Assembly (NCBI RefSeq): GCF_048320135.1
Contig: NZ_CP182947.1
Location: forward strand, 5,394,001 to 5,458,000
Source of the DNA: Ideonella_A sakaiensis_A
GTDB lineage: Bacteria; Pseudomonadota; Gammaproteobacteria; Burkholderiales; Burkholderiaceae_C
DNA length: 64,000 bases
Reading direction: 5' to 3'
The notes beneath the pieces were generated by a model. That model was given only the letters and a program-made list of their open reading frames with translations. It did not search any database and had not been told where the DNA came from. A program made the position numbers and the translations under genes. Positions 50,044-60,249 of this stretch are shown here, piece by piece (positions within the stretch are counted from its first letter, which is position 1; each line of letters opens with the position of its first letter).

Positions 50044-51414
50044 ATGCCTACATTGCCGAACCGCCCATCACTCTCCCGTCCACGCCCGCTGGCAGCCGTG
50101 TTGCTGATCGGCGGCGCGCTCGCTGCCTGCGCGGCGACACCGCCGCAAGCGCCGCGTGTTGCCGCCGCTGCCGTACCCGCAGCGACGCCGCAACCCGCTC
50201 CGGCGCCTTCGCCGCCACCAGCCGCGGTATCAGTTGCGAAGGCCGATCCGGTGACGCCGTCGGTCGAGCCGGCAAATGGCGCCAGGTCGCCGGACCAGTT
50301 CGGCCGCTGGATCGATGATTTCCGCAGCAGCGCGCGCGCGGCCGGCATTGGCGAGGCGACGCTGCGTGCTGCGCTGGAGCAGGTGCGGTATCTGCCGCGC
50401 ATCGTCGAACTGGACCGTGCGCAGCCGGAGTTCACCCGCAGCGTCTGGCAATACCTCGACAGCGCGGTATCTGCGCAGCGCATCGCCGGTGGTCAGGACA
50501 AGCTGGCGCAACTGCGCGGCGGCGAGATCGAAACCATTGCCGCGCGGTATCGGGTGCCGCTGGAAATCATCGTCGCGATCTGGGGCATCGAAAGCAACTA
50601 CGGCAGCAATGTCGGCAGCACACCGGTGATCGATGCGCTGGCAACGCTGGGCTTCGACGGCCGCCGCGAAGCCTGGGCGCGCGGCGAGTTGCTCGCGGCA
50701 TTGCGCATCCTGCAGAACGGCGACATCGATCGGGCGCGGATGATCGGCTCCTGGGCCGGCGCGATGGGACAGACGCAGTTCCTGCCGAGCACCTTCCTGA
50801 ACTCGGCGGTCGATGCCGATGGCGATGGCCGCCGCGACCTGTGGGGCAGCATTGCCGACGTCGTCGCGTCGACCGCCAACCATCTGGCCCGCGCCGGCTG
50901 GCAATTGGGCGAGCCGTGGGGCCTCGAGGTGCAGCTGCCACCGGGCTTCGACCATGCGCGCGCCGATGCCGATCTGCGCCAGCCAAGCTCGGCATGGGCC
51001 GCCGCAGGCGTGCTAACCGTCGACGGTGGGGCGCTGCCGGCACTGACGGATGGCGCCATCCTGCTGCCGGCCGGCGCCCGCGGGCCGGCCTTTCTGGTCG
51101 GGCGCAATTTCCGCGTCATCCTGCGCTACAACAACTCGACCAGTTATGCGCTGGCGGTCGGCCTGCTCGCGCAGCGGCTGGCCGGCGGGCCTGACGTCCA
51201 GGCGAGCTGGCCACGCGACCTGCAAGCATTGAGCCGCAGCCAGCTGCTGGCCTTGCAGACCGCACTGAATGCGCGCGGTTTCGACAGCGGCCGGCCCGAC
51301 GGAATTTATGGGCCGGCGACCCGGCGTGGCATCCGCGACTTCCAGCGCAGCGTCGGCCTGCCGGCCGACGGTTATCCGACACTCGACTTGCTGCAGCGGC
51401 TCGAGGCGAAATGA
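50044..51414 (+). CDS. MltB-type lytic murein transglycosylase with peptidoglycan-binding domain
   Basis: Envelope enzyme of 456 residues that cleaves peptidoglycan glycan strands. A lipobox is visible ('GGALAAC', Cys28), then a Pro/Ala-rich linker to about residue 75. The catalytic domain follows with 'AIWGIESNYGSNVG' (catalytic Glu) and 'GAMGQTQFLPSTFL', and a C-terminal PG_binding_1 domain ('LQTALNARGFDSGRPDGIYGP' in pieces). It is therefore probably an outer-membrane lipoprotein. It stands alone, 165 bases before a convergent dipeptidase gene. Confidence 0.92.
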   Translation: MPTLPNRPSLSRPRPLAAVLLIGGALAACAATPPQAPRVAAAAVPAATPQPAPAPSPPPAAVSVAKADPVTPSVEPANGARSPDQFGRWIDDFRSSARAAGIGEATLRAALEQVRYLPRIVELDRAQPEFTRSVWQYLDSAVSAQRIAGGQDKLAQLRGGEIETIAARYRVPLEIIVAIWGIESNYGSNVGSTPVIDALATLGFDGRREAWARGELLAALRILQNGDIDRARMIGSWAGAMGQTQFLPSTFLNSAVDADGDGRRDLWGSIADVVASTANHLARAGWQLGEPWGLEVQLPPGFDHARADADLRQPSSAWAAAGVLTVDGGALPALTDGAILLPAGARGPAFLVGRNFRVILRYNNSTSYALAVGLLAQRLAGGPDVQASWPRDLQALSRSQLLALQTALNARGFDSGRPDGIYGPATRRGIRDFQRSVGLPADGYPTLDLLQRLEAK

Positions 51415-51470
51415 CGCCCGGCTGCGCATCGCCGCGGCGACATTCGCGCCCGACGAAGTGCCGGTAACGG

Positions 51471-51494
51471 CGGCGGTGCAGTGGTGCACCGCCG
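51471..51494. terminator. Hairpin between convergent transglycosylase and dipeptidase genes
   Basis: Arms CGGCGGTGCA and TGCACCGCCG (51471-51480, 51485-51494) with a GTGG loop form a perfect 10-bp stem. No T-run follows. The remaining sequence between 51415 and 51578 shows no gene. Confidence 0.45.
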
Positions 51495-51578
51495 GGCCTG
51501 GCGCTTTTACCCGGGCGGCGTCGCCGTCAGGCCTGGGATCTGCACCGATGCCGGTGGCCGCGGCTGGCGCGCCGCCGG

Positions 51579-52133
51579 TCAGCGCAGGTCCATCAGCAGC
51601 CGTCCGTCGGCGGCATCGTCGATCAGCGGATAGGCCGCCGGATCGGGCAGGTTGTAGTGCCACCATTCACGCGGGTTGTGGCGCCAGCCGGCGGCGGCCA
51701 TCAGGCCGAGCAGCAGCAGCCGGTTGTGCTGCGCCGGCACCGGAATGTCGGTGCGTGCGTGGCCGGACTGCGGCGTCATGTCGTCGAAGCCGGTGCCCAT
51801 CTCGAGCGGCACGCGGCCAGCCGTGGCCAGCGTCAGGTCGACCGCGACGCCGCGGCTGTGCGCCGAGCCGCGGCGCGGATCGGCGATGAAGTCAGGGGCG
51901 GGCAAGGTCTGCCAGAGCTGCCACTGCGCGGCAACCGGCCGGTAGGCGTCAAACAGGTGCAGCCGCAATCCCTGCGCCGCGGCCAGGCCGGCCGCGCGCA
52001 GCAGCGCAGCATGCGCATCCGGATGCAGCAACGCGACCGCACGGTCGTAGATCGGCTTGCCGGTGATGTTGTCGGCGCTTGCATAACGCTGATCGAGGTC
52101 GATCGCGGGGTCGGTGATCGGCAACAGCGGCAT
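51579..52133 (-). CDS. D-alanyl-D-alanine dipeptidase (VanX/DdpX family)
   Basis: Zinc dipeptidase of 184 residues that splits D-Ala-D-Ala. The zinc motif 'SAHSRGVAVDL' (SxHxxGxAxD) near residue 89 and the catalytic 'REWWHYNL' (E-x-x-H) near residue 160 are intact. No signal peptide is evident, so it is likely cytoplasmic. No vanH, vanA or vanS/R gene is nearby. It therefore more likely serves cell-wall turnover or D-alanine recovery, as DdpX does, than glycopeptide resistance. Confidence 0.9.
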   Translation of the reverse strand: MPLLPITDPAIDLDQRYASADNITGKPIYDRAVALLHPDAHAALLRAAGLAAAQGLRLHLFDAYRPVAAQWQLWQTLPAPDFIADPRRGSAHSRGVAVDLTLATAGRVPLEMGTGFDDMTPQSGHARTDIPVPAQHNRLLLLGLMAAAGWRHNPREWWHYNLPDPAAYPLIDDAADGRLLMDLR

Positions 52134-52220
52134 GCCGTGATCATCGCTCAGGAAGCGTTTGCCGGTCGACCAGATGCCTGGAAGGCCGACGTCGCGTGGT
52201 GCGCGTTGGGCGCGTCGGCG

Positions 52221-53159
52221 TCAGCCGCTGCGGCCGAAGCGGCGGTCCGACTGCTGGCGGAATTCGGACGGTGTCATGCCCTTGATGTCGCGAAATCGCC
52301 GATTGAAATTGGCGACATTCTGGAAGCCGACCTCGTAGCAGATGTGGGTGACCTGGCGGTCGGTTTCCATCAGCAGCTGGCAGGCCCGGTTGACGCGGAT
52401 CTGGTTGACGAAATCGGTGAAGGTATTGCCGGTCGAACGGCGGAAGAAGCGCGAAAACTGGCTTTCGGTCATCCCCAGTTCCTGCGCCAGGTCGCTCGCC
52501 GAAACCGGCGCCGCGACATCACCGGTGATGCGGTCGACGATGCTGTTGATGCGGTCGTTTTCGCCGTCGTTGTCTTCGCCCTGCATCTGCACATTCGACA
52601 GCAGCCGGTAGTCGGTGCAGCGCGCCAGCATCGTCAGCAGGTTGCAGAACGCGGTGAAGCGTTCCAGCCCGCGCGCGCGCTTGACCGCCTGCCAGCCGGC
52701 CAGCGCCGGTTCGCCGAGGCCGAAAAACTCGATGCCGTGGCGCGAGCGCTCGAGCAGCGGCAGCAGTTCGGCCAGTTCCGGTATCACCTTCGCCGCATCG
52801 GCCAGCGGCTGGTGGCGGAACTGGATCACCAGGTCTCGGGCGTCGACGCCGCCTTCGGGAACGTCCTGCGATATCCAGTTGTGTGGCAGCCGCGGCCCGC
52901 ACAACACCAGGTGGCCGGGCTGGAAGGCGCCGATCCAGTCGCCGACGAAAGCCTTGCCCGATGTCGCGGTGATCAGGTGCAGTTCGTATTCGTCGTGGAA
53001 GTGCCAACGCGCCAGCGGCGTCGGGAAGCCGTGCGACAAACAGGTGACCCAGCCGGCTTCGTCGGCCGATTCATAGCCGAGCGACAGCGGACGCGCATGT
53101 TCGAGCTCCAGTTCCGGTCGGCGCTGGCGGGGCAGGCTGCGTTCGCGGGCGGCGGGCAT
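52221..53159 (-). CDS. mtlR: AraC-family regulator, MtlR-like
   Basis: Transcription activator of 312 residues. The N-terminal cupin-like sensor has 'ARWHFHDEYELHLIT' and 'FVGDWIGAFQPGHLVL'; the C-terminal AraC domain has 'ASDLAQELGMTESQFSRFF' and 'ICYEVGFQNVANFNRRFRDIKGMTPSEFR' split over the second helix-turn-helix. The ATG at 53159 follows AGGAG at 9 bases. Similar AraC proteins (MtlR of Pseudomonas fluorescens) activate mannitol operons in response to polyols. It lies 148 bases after zwf on the same strand, so it may be read through the operon or have its own promoter; a CGCGGC/GCCGCG hairpin sits in that gap at 53231-53245. Confidence 0.85.
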   Translation of the reverse strand: MPAARERSLPRQRRPELELEHARPLSLGYESADEAGWVTCLSHGFPTPLARWHFHDEYELHLITATSGKAFVGDWIGAFQPGHLVLCGPRLPHNWISQDVPEGGVDARDLVIQFRHQPLADAAKVIPELAELLPLLERSRHGIEFFGLGEPALAGWQAVKRARGLERFTAFCNLLTMLARCTDYRLLSNVQMQGEDNDGENDRINSIVDRITGDVAAPVSASDLAQELGMTESQFSRFFRRSTGNTFTDFVNQIRVNRACQLLMETDRQVTHICYEVGFQNVANFNRRFRDIKGMTPSEFRQQSDRRFGRSG

Positions 53160-53307
53160 GGCGGGTACTCCTGTCAATCGGGCCATCGAGACTGACCTTA
53201 GCTCGGCCCGGCGTGATTTTCGGCGCAAGTCGCGGCGAAGCCGCGTCGCCGGCGCGGACAAGCCGCCATCGCGCTGCGGTGGCAGGTGGTCGGATGCCGT
53301 CGAACGC

Positions 53308-54813
53308 TCATGCCTCCTCGGGCCACGAAAAGCCGTCGCGGGCGACCAGCGCACTCGATGCCGCCGGCCCCCAGCTGCCGGCGGCATACGGCCGCACGCT
53401 GCCGGCCCGGCCATCGTCGCGCTGCCAGGCCTGCAGCACCGGTTCGACCCAGCGCCAGGCTTCCTCCTGTTCATCGCTGCGGACGAACAGGTTCAGCCGT
53501 CCGGCGATTGCCTCGAGCAGCAGCCGCTCGTAGCCGCCGACACGCTGTTCGGCGGAAAAGGCCTTGTCGAAATCGAGGTCCAGCGAAACCGGCGACAGAT
53601 TCTCGGCCTGGCCCGATCCCTTCGCTGCGAGCAGCTGCAGCTCGAGGCCGTCTTCCGGCTGCAGCTTGATCACCAGCCGGTTCGGCGCACTCGAGCCGGG
53701 AAAGATGCTGTGCGGGGCAGGGCGGAAATTGACGACGATCTGCGCCTCCGGTTCGGCCAGGCGCTTGCCGGTGCGCAAATAAAACGGCACGCCGGCCCAG
53801 CGCCAGTTCTGCACTTCGGTGCGCAGCGCGACGAAGGTCTCGGTGCGGCTGTCCGGCGGCACGCCGGCTTCGTCGAGGTAGCCGGGTGCCGGCCGGTCGT
53901 CGACATTGCCGCGCCGGTACTGGCCGCGCACGACATCGCGGGCGACGCTGTCGGCATCGAAGGGTTTCAGCGCCTGCAGCACCTTCAGCTTCTCGGTGCG
54001 GATCGCATCGGCATCGTTGCGCGACGGCGGCTCCATCGCGATCATCGTCAGCAGCTGCAGCGCATGGTTCTGGATCATGTCGCGCAGCGCACCGGTGCGG
54101 TCGTAGAAGTCGCCCCGGCTGCCGACGCCGATCCGCTCGGCCAATGTGATCTGGATATTGGCAATGCTTTCCCGCCGCCACAGCGGCTCGAACAGCGCAT
54201 TGCCGAAACGCAGCGCCATCAGGTTCTGCACCGGAGACTTGCCGAGGTAGTGGTCGATGCGAAAGGCCTGCGTCTCGGCAAATACCGAGCGGACGACGCG
54301 GTTGATCTGTTGCGCGCTTGCCAGGTCGTGGCCGAGCGGCTTTTCGAGCACGATGCGCACCCGCGGCCCGTTCAGGCCGACCCGGCCGAGCTGTTCGCAG
54401 ATCTGCGTGAACAAATGCGGGCTGGTTGCCAGGTACAAGACGACGGTTTCCGCCGGGCCGCTGCGCGCAGCGACGTTGTCGCCATTGGTTGGCGATGCGT
54501 TCGCAGGCTGCTCGAGCCACTGCGCGAGTGCGGCATAGTCATCCGGCACCGACAGGTCGACGCGCAGATAGTGAAGCAGCTGCGCAAAGCGCGTGAATTC
54601 CTCGTGTTCGGGGCGTTTCTCGGCGCACACATCGGAGAAACGCTGGTCCAGCCAGTCGCGGTAGCTGTCGCGTGAATGGTCGTCGCGGCCGACCGCGAGG
54701 ATGCGCCCGCCGGCCGGCAGCTTGCGATGGCGGAAGGCCTGGAACAGCGCCGGCATCAGCTTGCGCCATGCAAGGTCGCCGGTACCGCCAAAAATCACGA
54801 GGTCGAAGGACAT
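53308..54813 (-). CDS. zwf: Glucose-6-phosphate 1-dehydrogenase
   Basis: Oxidises glucose 6-phosphate to 6-phosphogluconolactone, entering the pentose-phosphate and Entner-Doudoroff routes; 501 residues. It has the NAD(P) loop 'IFGGTGDLAWRKL', the active-site signature 'RIDHYLGKSPVQNL' and 'FRFGNALFEPLW'-type 'LRFGNALFEPLW'. The ATG at 54813 is used because it begins the cofactor fold. It overlaps the kinase stop by 19 bases, so it is co-translated with the polyol operon. Confidence 0.95.
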   Translation of the reverse strand: MSFDLVIFGGTGDLAWRKLMPALFQAFRHRKLPAGGRILAVGRDDHSRDSYRDWLDQRFSDVCAEKRPEHEEFTRFAQLLHYLRVDLSVPDDYAALAQWLEQPANASPTNGDNVAARSGPAETVVLYLATSPHLFTQICEQLGRVGLNGPRVRIVLEKPLGHDLASAQQINRVVRSVFAETQAFRIDHYLGKSPVQNLMALRFGNALFEPLWRRESIANIQITLAERIGVGSRGDFYDRTGALRDMIQNHALQLLTMIAMEPPSRNDADAIRTEKLKVLQALKPFDADSVARDVVRGQYRRGNVDDRPAPGYLDEAGVPPDSRTETFVALRTEVQNWRWAGVPFYLRTGKRLAEPEAQIVVNFRPAPHSIFPGSSAPNRLVIKLQPEDGLELQLLAAKGSGQAENLSPVSLDLDFDKAFSAEQRVGGYERLLLEAIAGRLNLFVRSDEQEEAWRWVEPVLQAWQRDDGRAGSVRPYAAGSWGPAASSALVARDGFSWPEEA

Positions 54814-55751
54814 GGTCTCCAGCCCTGGACCAGTTCCGCCCGCCGAGGCATGTCGGCGCCACGCCGCGAGCAGGTGATGGCCGCCGCCTGCCCGGCAAAG
54901 CGGGAAGCCGCTTCGAGATCGGCCTGCGACAGATCCGACAGTCCATCGGGTGTCAGCCGTCCGTTTTCGCTCAACCACGTCAACAGCGCGGCCTGGAAGG
55001 TGTCGCCAGCGCCGACCGTATCGACGACATCGACCGGCTGCGCCGCGACACTCGCCCGCGTGCGACGGGTCCAGGCCGAAACACCTTCCGCGCCGCGGGT
55101 CACGACCAGCAGCCGCACCCCCTGCTGCAGCACATCGGCGGCAAAGTCGTCGAGGCTGGTACCGGGCAGCAGCAGTTGCAGGTCCTCGTCGCTGATCTTC
55201 AGCAGATGGGCGCGCGGCAGCATCCAGTCGAGCAGGTCGCGCCAGCGCGCTAGTTCGGGCTCGACATTGAGCCGGATATTCGGATCGAAGCTGATCAGCG
55301 TGCGCGCTGCGTACTGGTCGACCAGTTGGCGCAGCGTCGATGCCACCGGTTCGACCACCGTCGCGTACGAGCCGACGTGGATCGCACCGACCGTCTGCGG
55401 CAGCGTATCGATCGCGTCAGGCGTCAACAGCCGGTCGGCGCAACCGTCGCCGTAGAAGGAATACGACGGCACGCCGGCCGCATCGAGCCCGACCAGGCCG
55501 AGCGTGGTCGCTGCATCGTTGCGCTGCACCGTCGCGGTGCCCACGCCTTCGTGCTGCAGCGTGCGCATCAGCCGCTCGCCGAGAAAGCCGCTTGATATCG
55601 CACCGAAGAAGTTGACCGGCTGGCCGAGCCGGGCCAGACCGACCGCGGTATTGAACGGCGAGCCGCCGACCCGCGCATCGAGCGCCATGCCGCTGTCCGT
55701 CTCGGCCGACGCAAAGACGTCCATCAGCGCTTCACCACAGACGACAAACAT
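54795..55751 (-). CDS. PfkB-family sugar kinase (fructokinase-like)
   Basis: Carbohydrate kinase of 318 residues phosphorylating a ketose, probably fructose. The N terminus 'VCGEALMDVFA' and 'VGGSPFNTAVGLARLG' are typical of fructokinases, and the PfkB signature 'DTVGAGDTFQAALL' with the catalytic Asp is near residue 255. In Pseudomonas the equivalent gene is mtlZ. It sits between the polyol dehydrogenase (3-base gap) and zwf, giving fructose 6-phosphate as the likely product. Confidence 0.9.
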   Translation of the reverse strand: MFVVCGEALMDVFASAETDSGMALDARVGGSPFNTAVGLARLGQPVNFFGAISSGFLGERLMRTLQHEGVGTATVQRNDAATTLGLVGLDAAGVPSYSFYGDGCADRLLTPDAIDTLPQTVGAIHVGSYATVVEPVASTLRQLVDQYAARTLISFDPNIRLNVEPELARWRDLLDWMLPRAHLLKISDEDLQLLLPGTSLDDFAADVLQQGVRLLVVTRGAEGVSAWTRRTRASVAAQPVDVVDTVGAGDTFQAALLTWLSENGRLTPDGLSDLSQADLEAASRFAGQAAAITCSRRGADMPRRAELVQGWRPCPSTS

Positions 55752-55754
55752 CGC

Positions 55755-57161
55755 TCAGTCCCTGATGAATTGCAGTACCCGGGCATGGGCGTTGCGCACC
55801 GCCGCAACCAGTTCCGGATGGGCCGCCAGCGGACCCCACAGCAGCGGGTCGGAACAGAAAACAAGCAGCGGATCGAGTGCCGAGAAGAAGGCGTGCGCCG
55901 CCTCCTCGTCCATGAGGCCGTCCTGGTAACGGTAGGGCAGCTCGCCGAGATGCCAGCGGCGCAGCACCTCGAAAAACAGCGCCGGCAATACCGCAGTGGC
56001 GTCCAGCGGCGCGCCGCGCTCGATGCATTCGCGCAGCGTCGGCACGATGAAGCCCTGGATCTTCGCAAAGCCGTCCATCGCGACCCGCTGGTTGGTATCG
56101 CAGACATGCGGATTGCCGAAACGGTGCAGCACGACGTCACGATAAGCCGCGAGGTCGAACGGGCTCGGATGATCGGGCCGGTCGAGGCAGGGGATCACAT
56201 CGTGCGTCGCATAGTCGAACGCCATCTGCCGGATCGCCGGCACCGCCAGGTCTTCATGGATGAACAGCAGGCCCTTCAGCGTGCCGGCCCAGGCGACGCA
56301 GCTGTGGGTGCCGTTGAGCAGCCGGATCTTTGCCTCCTCGTGGGCGTGCACCGACGTCACCATCTCGGCGCCGACCCGTTCCCAGGCCGGCCGGCCGGCG
56401 ATGAAATCGTCCTCGATCACCCACTGGGCGAAGCTTTCTGCCATCACCGGTGCCCGATCGGCCCAGCCGGTGGCGGCCAGCACGCGTTCGGCGACGTCGG
56501 GTGACGGGCGCGGCGTGATCCGGTCGACCATGTTGCTGGGGCAGCTGGTAAAGGCCTTGACCCAGGTCAGCAGGTTGGATTCGCCACGCCGTTCGAGAAA
56601 ATCGAGCAGGCCGGCGCGCAGCCGTGCGCCGTTGCTGCGCAGGTTGTCGCAGTTCAGCAGCGTCACCGGCGCGCCACCGTTGACGACACGCTGGCGCAGG
56701 ATCGCGGTCAAGGCGCCGTAGATCGTCCGCGTGCTGCCTGATTCGAGGTCGGCGCGCAGGTCGGCATGGCCGGCATCGAGCCGGTTCTTGCCGTCGAGGT
56801 AATAGCCGGCCTCGGTGACGGTGAACGAGATGATGCGGGTGGCAGCGTCGGCGCCGACCTCGACCAGCCGCGTCAGCTGCGGATCGAACGGAATCACCTC
56901 GCGGATCGCCTCGATGCGCTCGTAGCGGCGCTCGCCGACCGGCGACACCGTCTCCAGCGTGTACTGGCCCTGCTGCTCCGCGAGTGCCGCCATCGTCTCC
57001 TGCATGTCGTTGCGGATATTGCCGCCGACGATGGCCCAGCGCGTATCGCCGCTCTTGCGCAGCGCATCGAGGTAGACGGCCTGGTGCGCACGGTGGAACG
57101 ATCCGACGCCGATGTGCAGGATCGTGCCGCCAGCGCCGCTGGCGTCCATTGGAGGAATCAT
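55755..57161 (-). CDS. Polyol 2/4-dehydrogenase (D-arabinitol 4-dehydrogenase / mannitol 2-dehydrogenase family)
   Basis: Long-chain zinc-independent polyol dehydrogenase of 468 residues. The Rossmann start is 'LHIGVGSFHRAHQAVYLD'. The catalytic Lys-x4-Asn-x2-His is seen exactly in 'AKIRLLNGTHSCVAWAG'. The C-terminal half has 'DTNQRVAMDGFAKIQGF' and 'LPYRYQDGLMDEEAAHAFF', which recall D-arabinitol 4-dehydrogenase (DalD) more than mannitol 2-dehydrogenase. It turns D-arabinitol into D-xylulose, or D-mannitol into D-fructose. The downstream kinase is fructokinase-like, which favours mannitol or sorbitol as the main substrate. Confidence 0.88.
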   Translation of the reverse strand: MIPPMDASGAGGTILHIGVGSFHRAHQAVYLDALRKSGDTRWAIVGGNIRNDMQETMAALAEQQGQYTLETVSPVGERRYERIEAIREVIPFDPQLTRLVEVGADAATRIISFTVTEAGYYLDGKNRLDAGHADLRADLESGSTRTIYGALTAILRQRVVNGGAPVTLLNCDNLRSNGARLRAGLLDFLERRGESNLLTWVKAFTSCPSNMVDRITPRPSPDVAERVLAATGWADRAPVMAESFAQWVIEDDFIAGRPAWERVGAEMVTSVHAHEEAKIRLLNGTHSCVAWAGTLKGLLFIHEDLAVPAIRQMAFDYATHDVIPCLDRPDHPSPFDLAAYRDVVLHRFGNPHVCDTNQRVAMDGFAKIQGFIVPTLRECIERGAPLDATAVLPALFFEVLRRWHLGELPYRYQDGLMDEEAAHAFFSALDPLLVFCSDPLLWGPLAAHPELVAAVRNAHARVLQFIRD

Positions 57162-57168
57162 GCCGGTC

Positions 57169-58224
<1,056 letters not shown>

Positions 58225-58234
58225 GAAAATCTCC

Positions 58235-59050
58235 TTATTTGACGGCGCCGAAGGTCAGGCCTTGGACGAGTTGTTTCTGGCTGAACCAGCCGACGACGAC
58301 GATCGGTGCAATCGCCATCAGCGATGCGGCCGACAACTTGGCCCAGAACAATCCTTCAGGGCTGGAATAGGACGCGATCAGCACCGCCAGCGTGCCGGCC
58401 TTGGCCGAGCTGAGGTTGAGCGACCAGAACGCCTCGTTCCACGACAACACCAGGCACAGCAGGCCGGTCGAAGCCAGCGGCCCCATCGCGAGCGGCCGGA
58501 TGATGTGCTTGAACTCGCCCCAGATCGTCGCGCCATCCATGCGCGCGGCCTCCAGGATGTCGTTCGGGATCTCCTTGAAGCCGGTGTAGAGCATCCAGAC
58601 CATGATCGGCAGGTTCGACAGCGTGAAGACGATCGTCAGGATGGTCAGCGAGTCCAGCAAGCCGGCGCTCTGCGCGAGCACGTAGATCGGCAGCAGTGCA
58701 CCGACCGCCGGCATCATCTTGGTCGACAGCATCCACATCAGGATGTTGCGCGTCTGCCTGGTGCGGAAGAAGGTCATCGAGTACGCCGCGGGGGCGGCGA
58801 TCGCCAGGCCGATCAGCGTCGACAGCACGGCGGTGATGACCGAGTTCTTCGCGAACAGCAGGTAGTCGCTGCGCACCTGCACCTCGGAGAAGTTCTCCAG
58901 CGTCGGCGTGAAGAAGAGTTCGGGCGGCACCGCAATCGCCTGCAACTCGGTCTTGAACGCGGTCAGGAACAGCCAGATCAGCGGGAAGACGATCAGCAGC
59001 GTCAGCAGCCAGGCGCTGACGGTGCGGATGATCACGGGAAGGTGTTTCAT
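58235..59050 (-). CDS. mtlG: Polyol ABC transporter permease (MtlG/SmoG, MalG type)
   Basis: Inner-membrane channel subunit of 271 residues with six helices. The EAA loop lies at about residues 180-200 ('EIPNDILEAARMDGATIWGE') and the C-terminal 'LFWAKLSAASLMAIAPIVVV' is typical of MalG-like polyol permeases. The ATG at 59050 follows AGGAG at 8 bases; the longer upstream frame runs into intergenic repeat sequence. Confidence 0.93.
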   Translation of the reverse strand: MKHLPVIIRTVSAWLLTLLIVFPLIWLFLTAFKTELQAIAVPPELFFTPTLENFSEVQVRSDYLLFAKNSVITAVLSTLIGLAIAAPAAYSMTFFRTRQTRNILMWMLSTKMMPAVGALLPIYVLAQSAGLLDSLTILTIVFTLSNLPIMVWMLYTGFKEIPNDILEAARMDGATIWGEFKHIIRPLAMGPLASTGLLCLVLSWNEAFWSLNLSSAKAGTLAVLIASYSSPEGLFWAKLSAASLMAIAPIVVVGWFSQKQLVQGLTFGAVK

Positions 59051-59188
59051 CGCATTGGCTCCTTTGGCATCCCGGCTGAACCGCGAGGCACGGACATCAA
59101 GCAGCGGCCGCGGGTCCGGCTTTGCCGGTCGGCTGGCTGCGCCCACTTGAGGGGGGGCGCCGAAAGCGCTACGGGGGTGGGTCATGAT
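59051..59188. repeat. GC-rich repeat remnant between the two permease genes
   Basis: A 138-base gap inside the operon holds a degenerate GC-rich element ('GGCTGCGCCCACTTGAGGG' type) similar in style to the spacer at 18774-18911. It carries no gene. It probably tunes relative permease expression or is a passive insertion. Confidence 0.35.
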
Positions 59189-60046
59189 TCAATCCAGGTT
59201 TTTGCCGATCATGCGGATCAGGAAGACCGCCGCGATATTGGCCAGCACGACCGCGAACAATGCGCCGGCCGAGGCCACCCCGATGTCGAAGTTCAGCAGC
59301 GCCTGCTTGTAGATCAGGAAGGCGACGTTGGTACTCGCGTTGCCGGGGCCGCCACCGGTGGTCGTGAAGATCTCCGCGAACACGCTGAGCAGGAAAATCA
59401 TCTCGATCATGATCACCACCGCGATCGAGCGGCCCAGGTGGGGCAGCGTCAGGAACCAGAATTTCTGCAAGGCATTGGCGCCGTCCATGCCGGCGGCCTC
59501 CATCTGGTCGCGGTCGAGCGACTGCAGGCTGGTGATGAAGATCAGGCAGGCAAAGGGCAGCCATTGCCAGGCGATCATGATGATGATCGACAGCAGCGGC
59601 AGCTCGCTCATCCAGTCCACCGGCTCCAGGCCGAAGAAGATCCAGACCTGCGCGAGCACGCCGTAGACCGGATTCATCATCATGTGTTTCCACAGCAGCG
59701 CGTTGGCCGTGGGAATCACGAAGAACGGCGAGATCAGCAGCACGCGCACGATGCCGCGGCCCGGGAAGGCCTCGTTGACGAGCAGCGCCAGCCCGATGCC
59801 GCCGACGACGGTGATCACGATCACCGAACCGAGCAGCAGCAAGGTGTTCATCACCGACGGACCGAAGTCGGGGTCGGTGATGAAGAACTCGAAATTCAGC
59901 AGGCCGACGAACTCGCGCTGGCCGGGGTCCATCAGGTTGTAGTAGACCGACGAAAAATAGATCGTCATCAACAGCGGCACGAGCATCCACAGCAGCAACG
60001 TGACCACGGCAGGCGCCATCAGCGCCCGCGGCAGGGTTCGTTTCAT
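59189..60046 (-). CDS. mtlF: Polyol ABC transporter permease (MtlF/SmoF, MalF type)
   Basis: Inner-membrane channel subunit of 285 residues with six helices. The EAA-type loop 'QSLDRDQMEAAGMDGANALQ' is near residues 172-191, and an early periplasmic stretch 'SSVYYNLMDPGQREFVGLLN' is typical of polyol-type MalF proteins. The gene follows the binding-protein gene after a 203-base gap filled with hairpins. Confidence 0.93.
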   Translation of the reverse strand: MKRTLPRALMAPAVVTLLLWMLVPLLMTIYFSSVYYNLMDPGQREFVGLLNFEFFITDPDFGPSVMNTLLLLGSVIVITVVGGIGLALLVNEAFPGRGIVRVLLISPFFVIPTANALLWKHMMMNPVYGVLAQVWIFFGLEPVDWMSELPLLSIIIMIAWQWLPFACLIFITSLQSLDRDQMEAAGMDGANALQKFWFLTLPHLGRSIAVVIMIEMIFLLSVFAEIFTTTGGGPGNASTNVAFLIYKQALLNFDIGVASAGALFAVVLANIAAVFLIRMIGKNLD

Positions 60047-60111
60047 TGGAGTTTCCCTCTCACGTAATCGGACTGGGGCTCGGTGTGCCCCGACGGCTTC
60101 GCCCGGTCGGC

Positions 60112-60240
60112 GCCGGTGCCGCTGGCACCGGCCCGCCCTTCAGCGGGCCTGCGGTACTGCAGTGGATCTCAAGGAAACGCCGGGCCGTCCCAGGCTTCCT
60201 CGACCCCCCGCTGGGGGGCGGGCCGAACATCGTTCGGCCC
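60112..60240. repeat. Array of four hairpins between polyol-binding protein and permease genes
   Basis: Four perfect stem-loops follow each other: GCCGGTGCC/GGCACCGGC (60112-60132), GGCCCGC/GCGGGCC (60130-60149), CCCCCC/GGGGGG (60204-60218) and GGGCCGAAC/GTTCGGCCC (60220-60240). Loops are 3 to 6 bases. The position, just 3' of the first operon gene and ahead of the permeases, parallels the REP elements of the E. coli malE-malF spacer, which protect the binding-protein mRNA. Confidence 0.6.
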
Positions 60241-60249
60241 TGGCGGCGC

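Noticed and set aside
51579..52133. Glycopeptide resistance determinant
   Set aside because: Only the VanX-like enzyme is present; ligase, dehydrogenase and two-component genes are absent.
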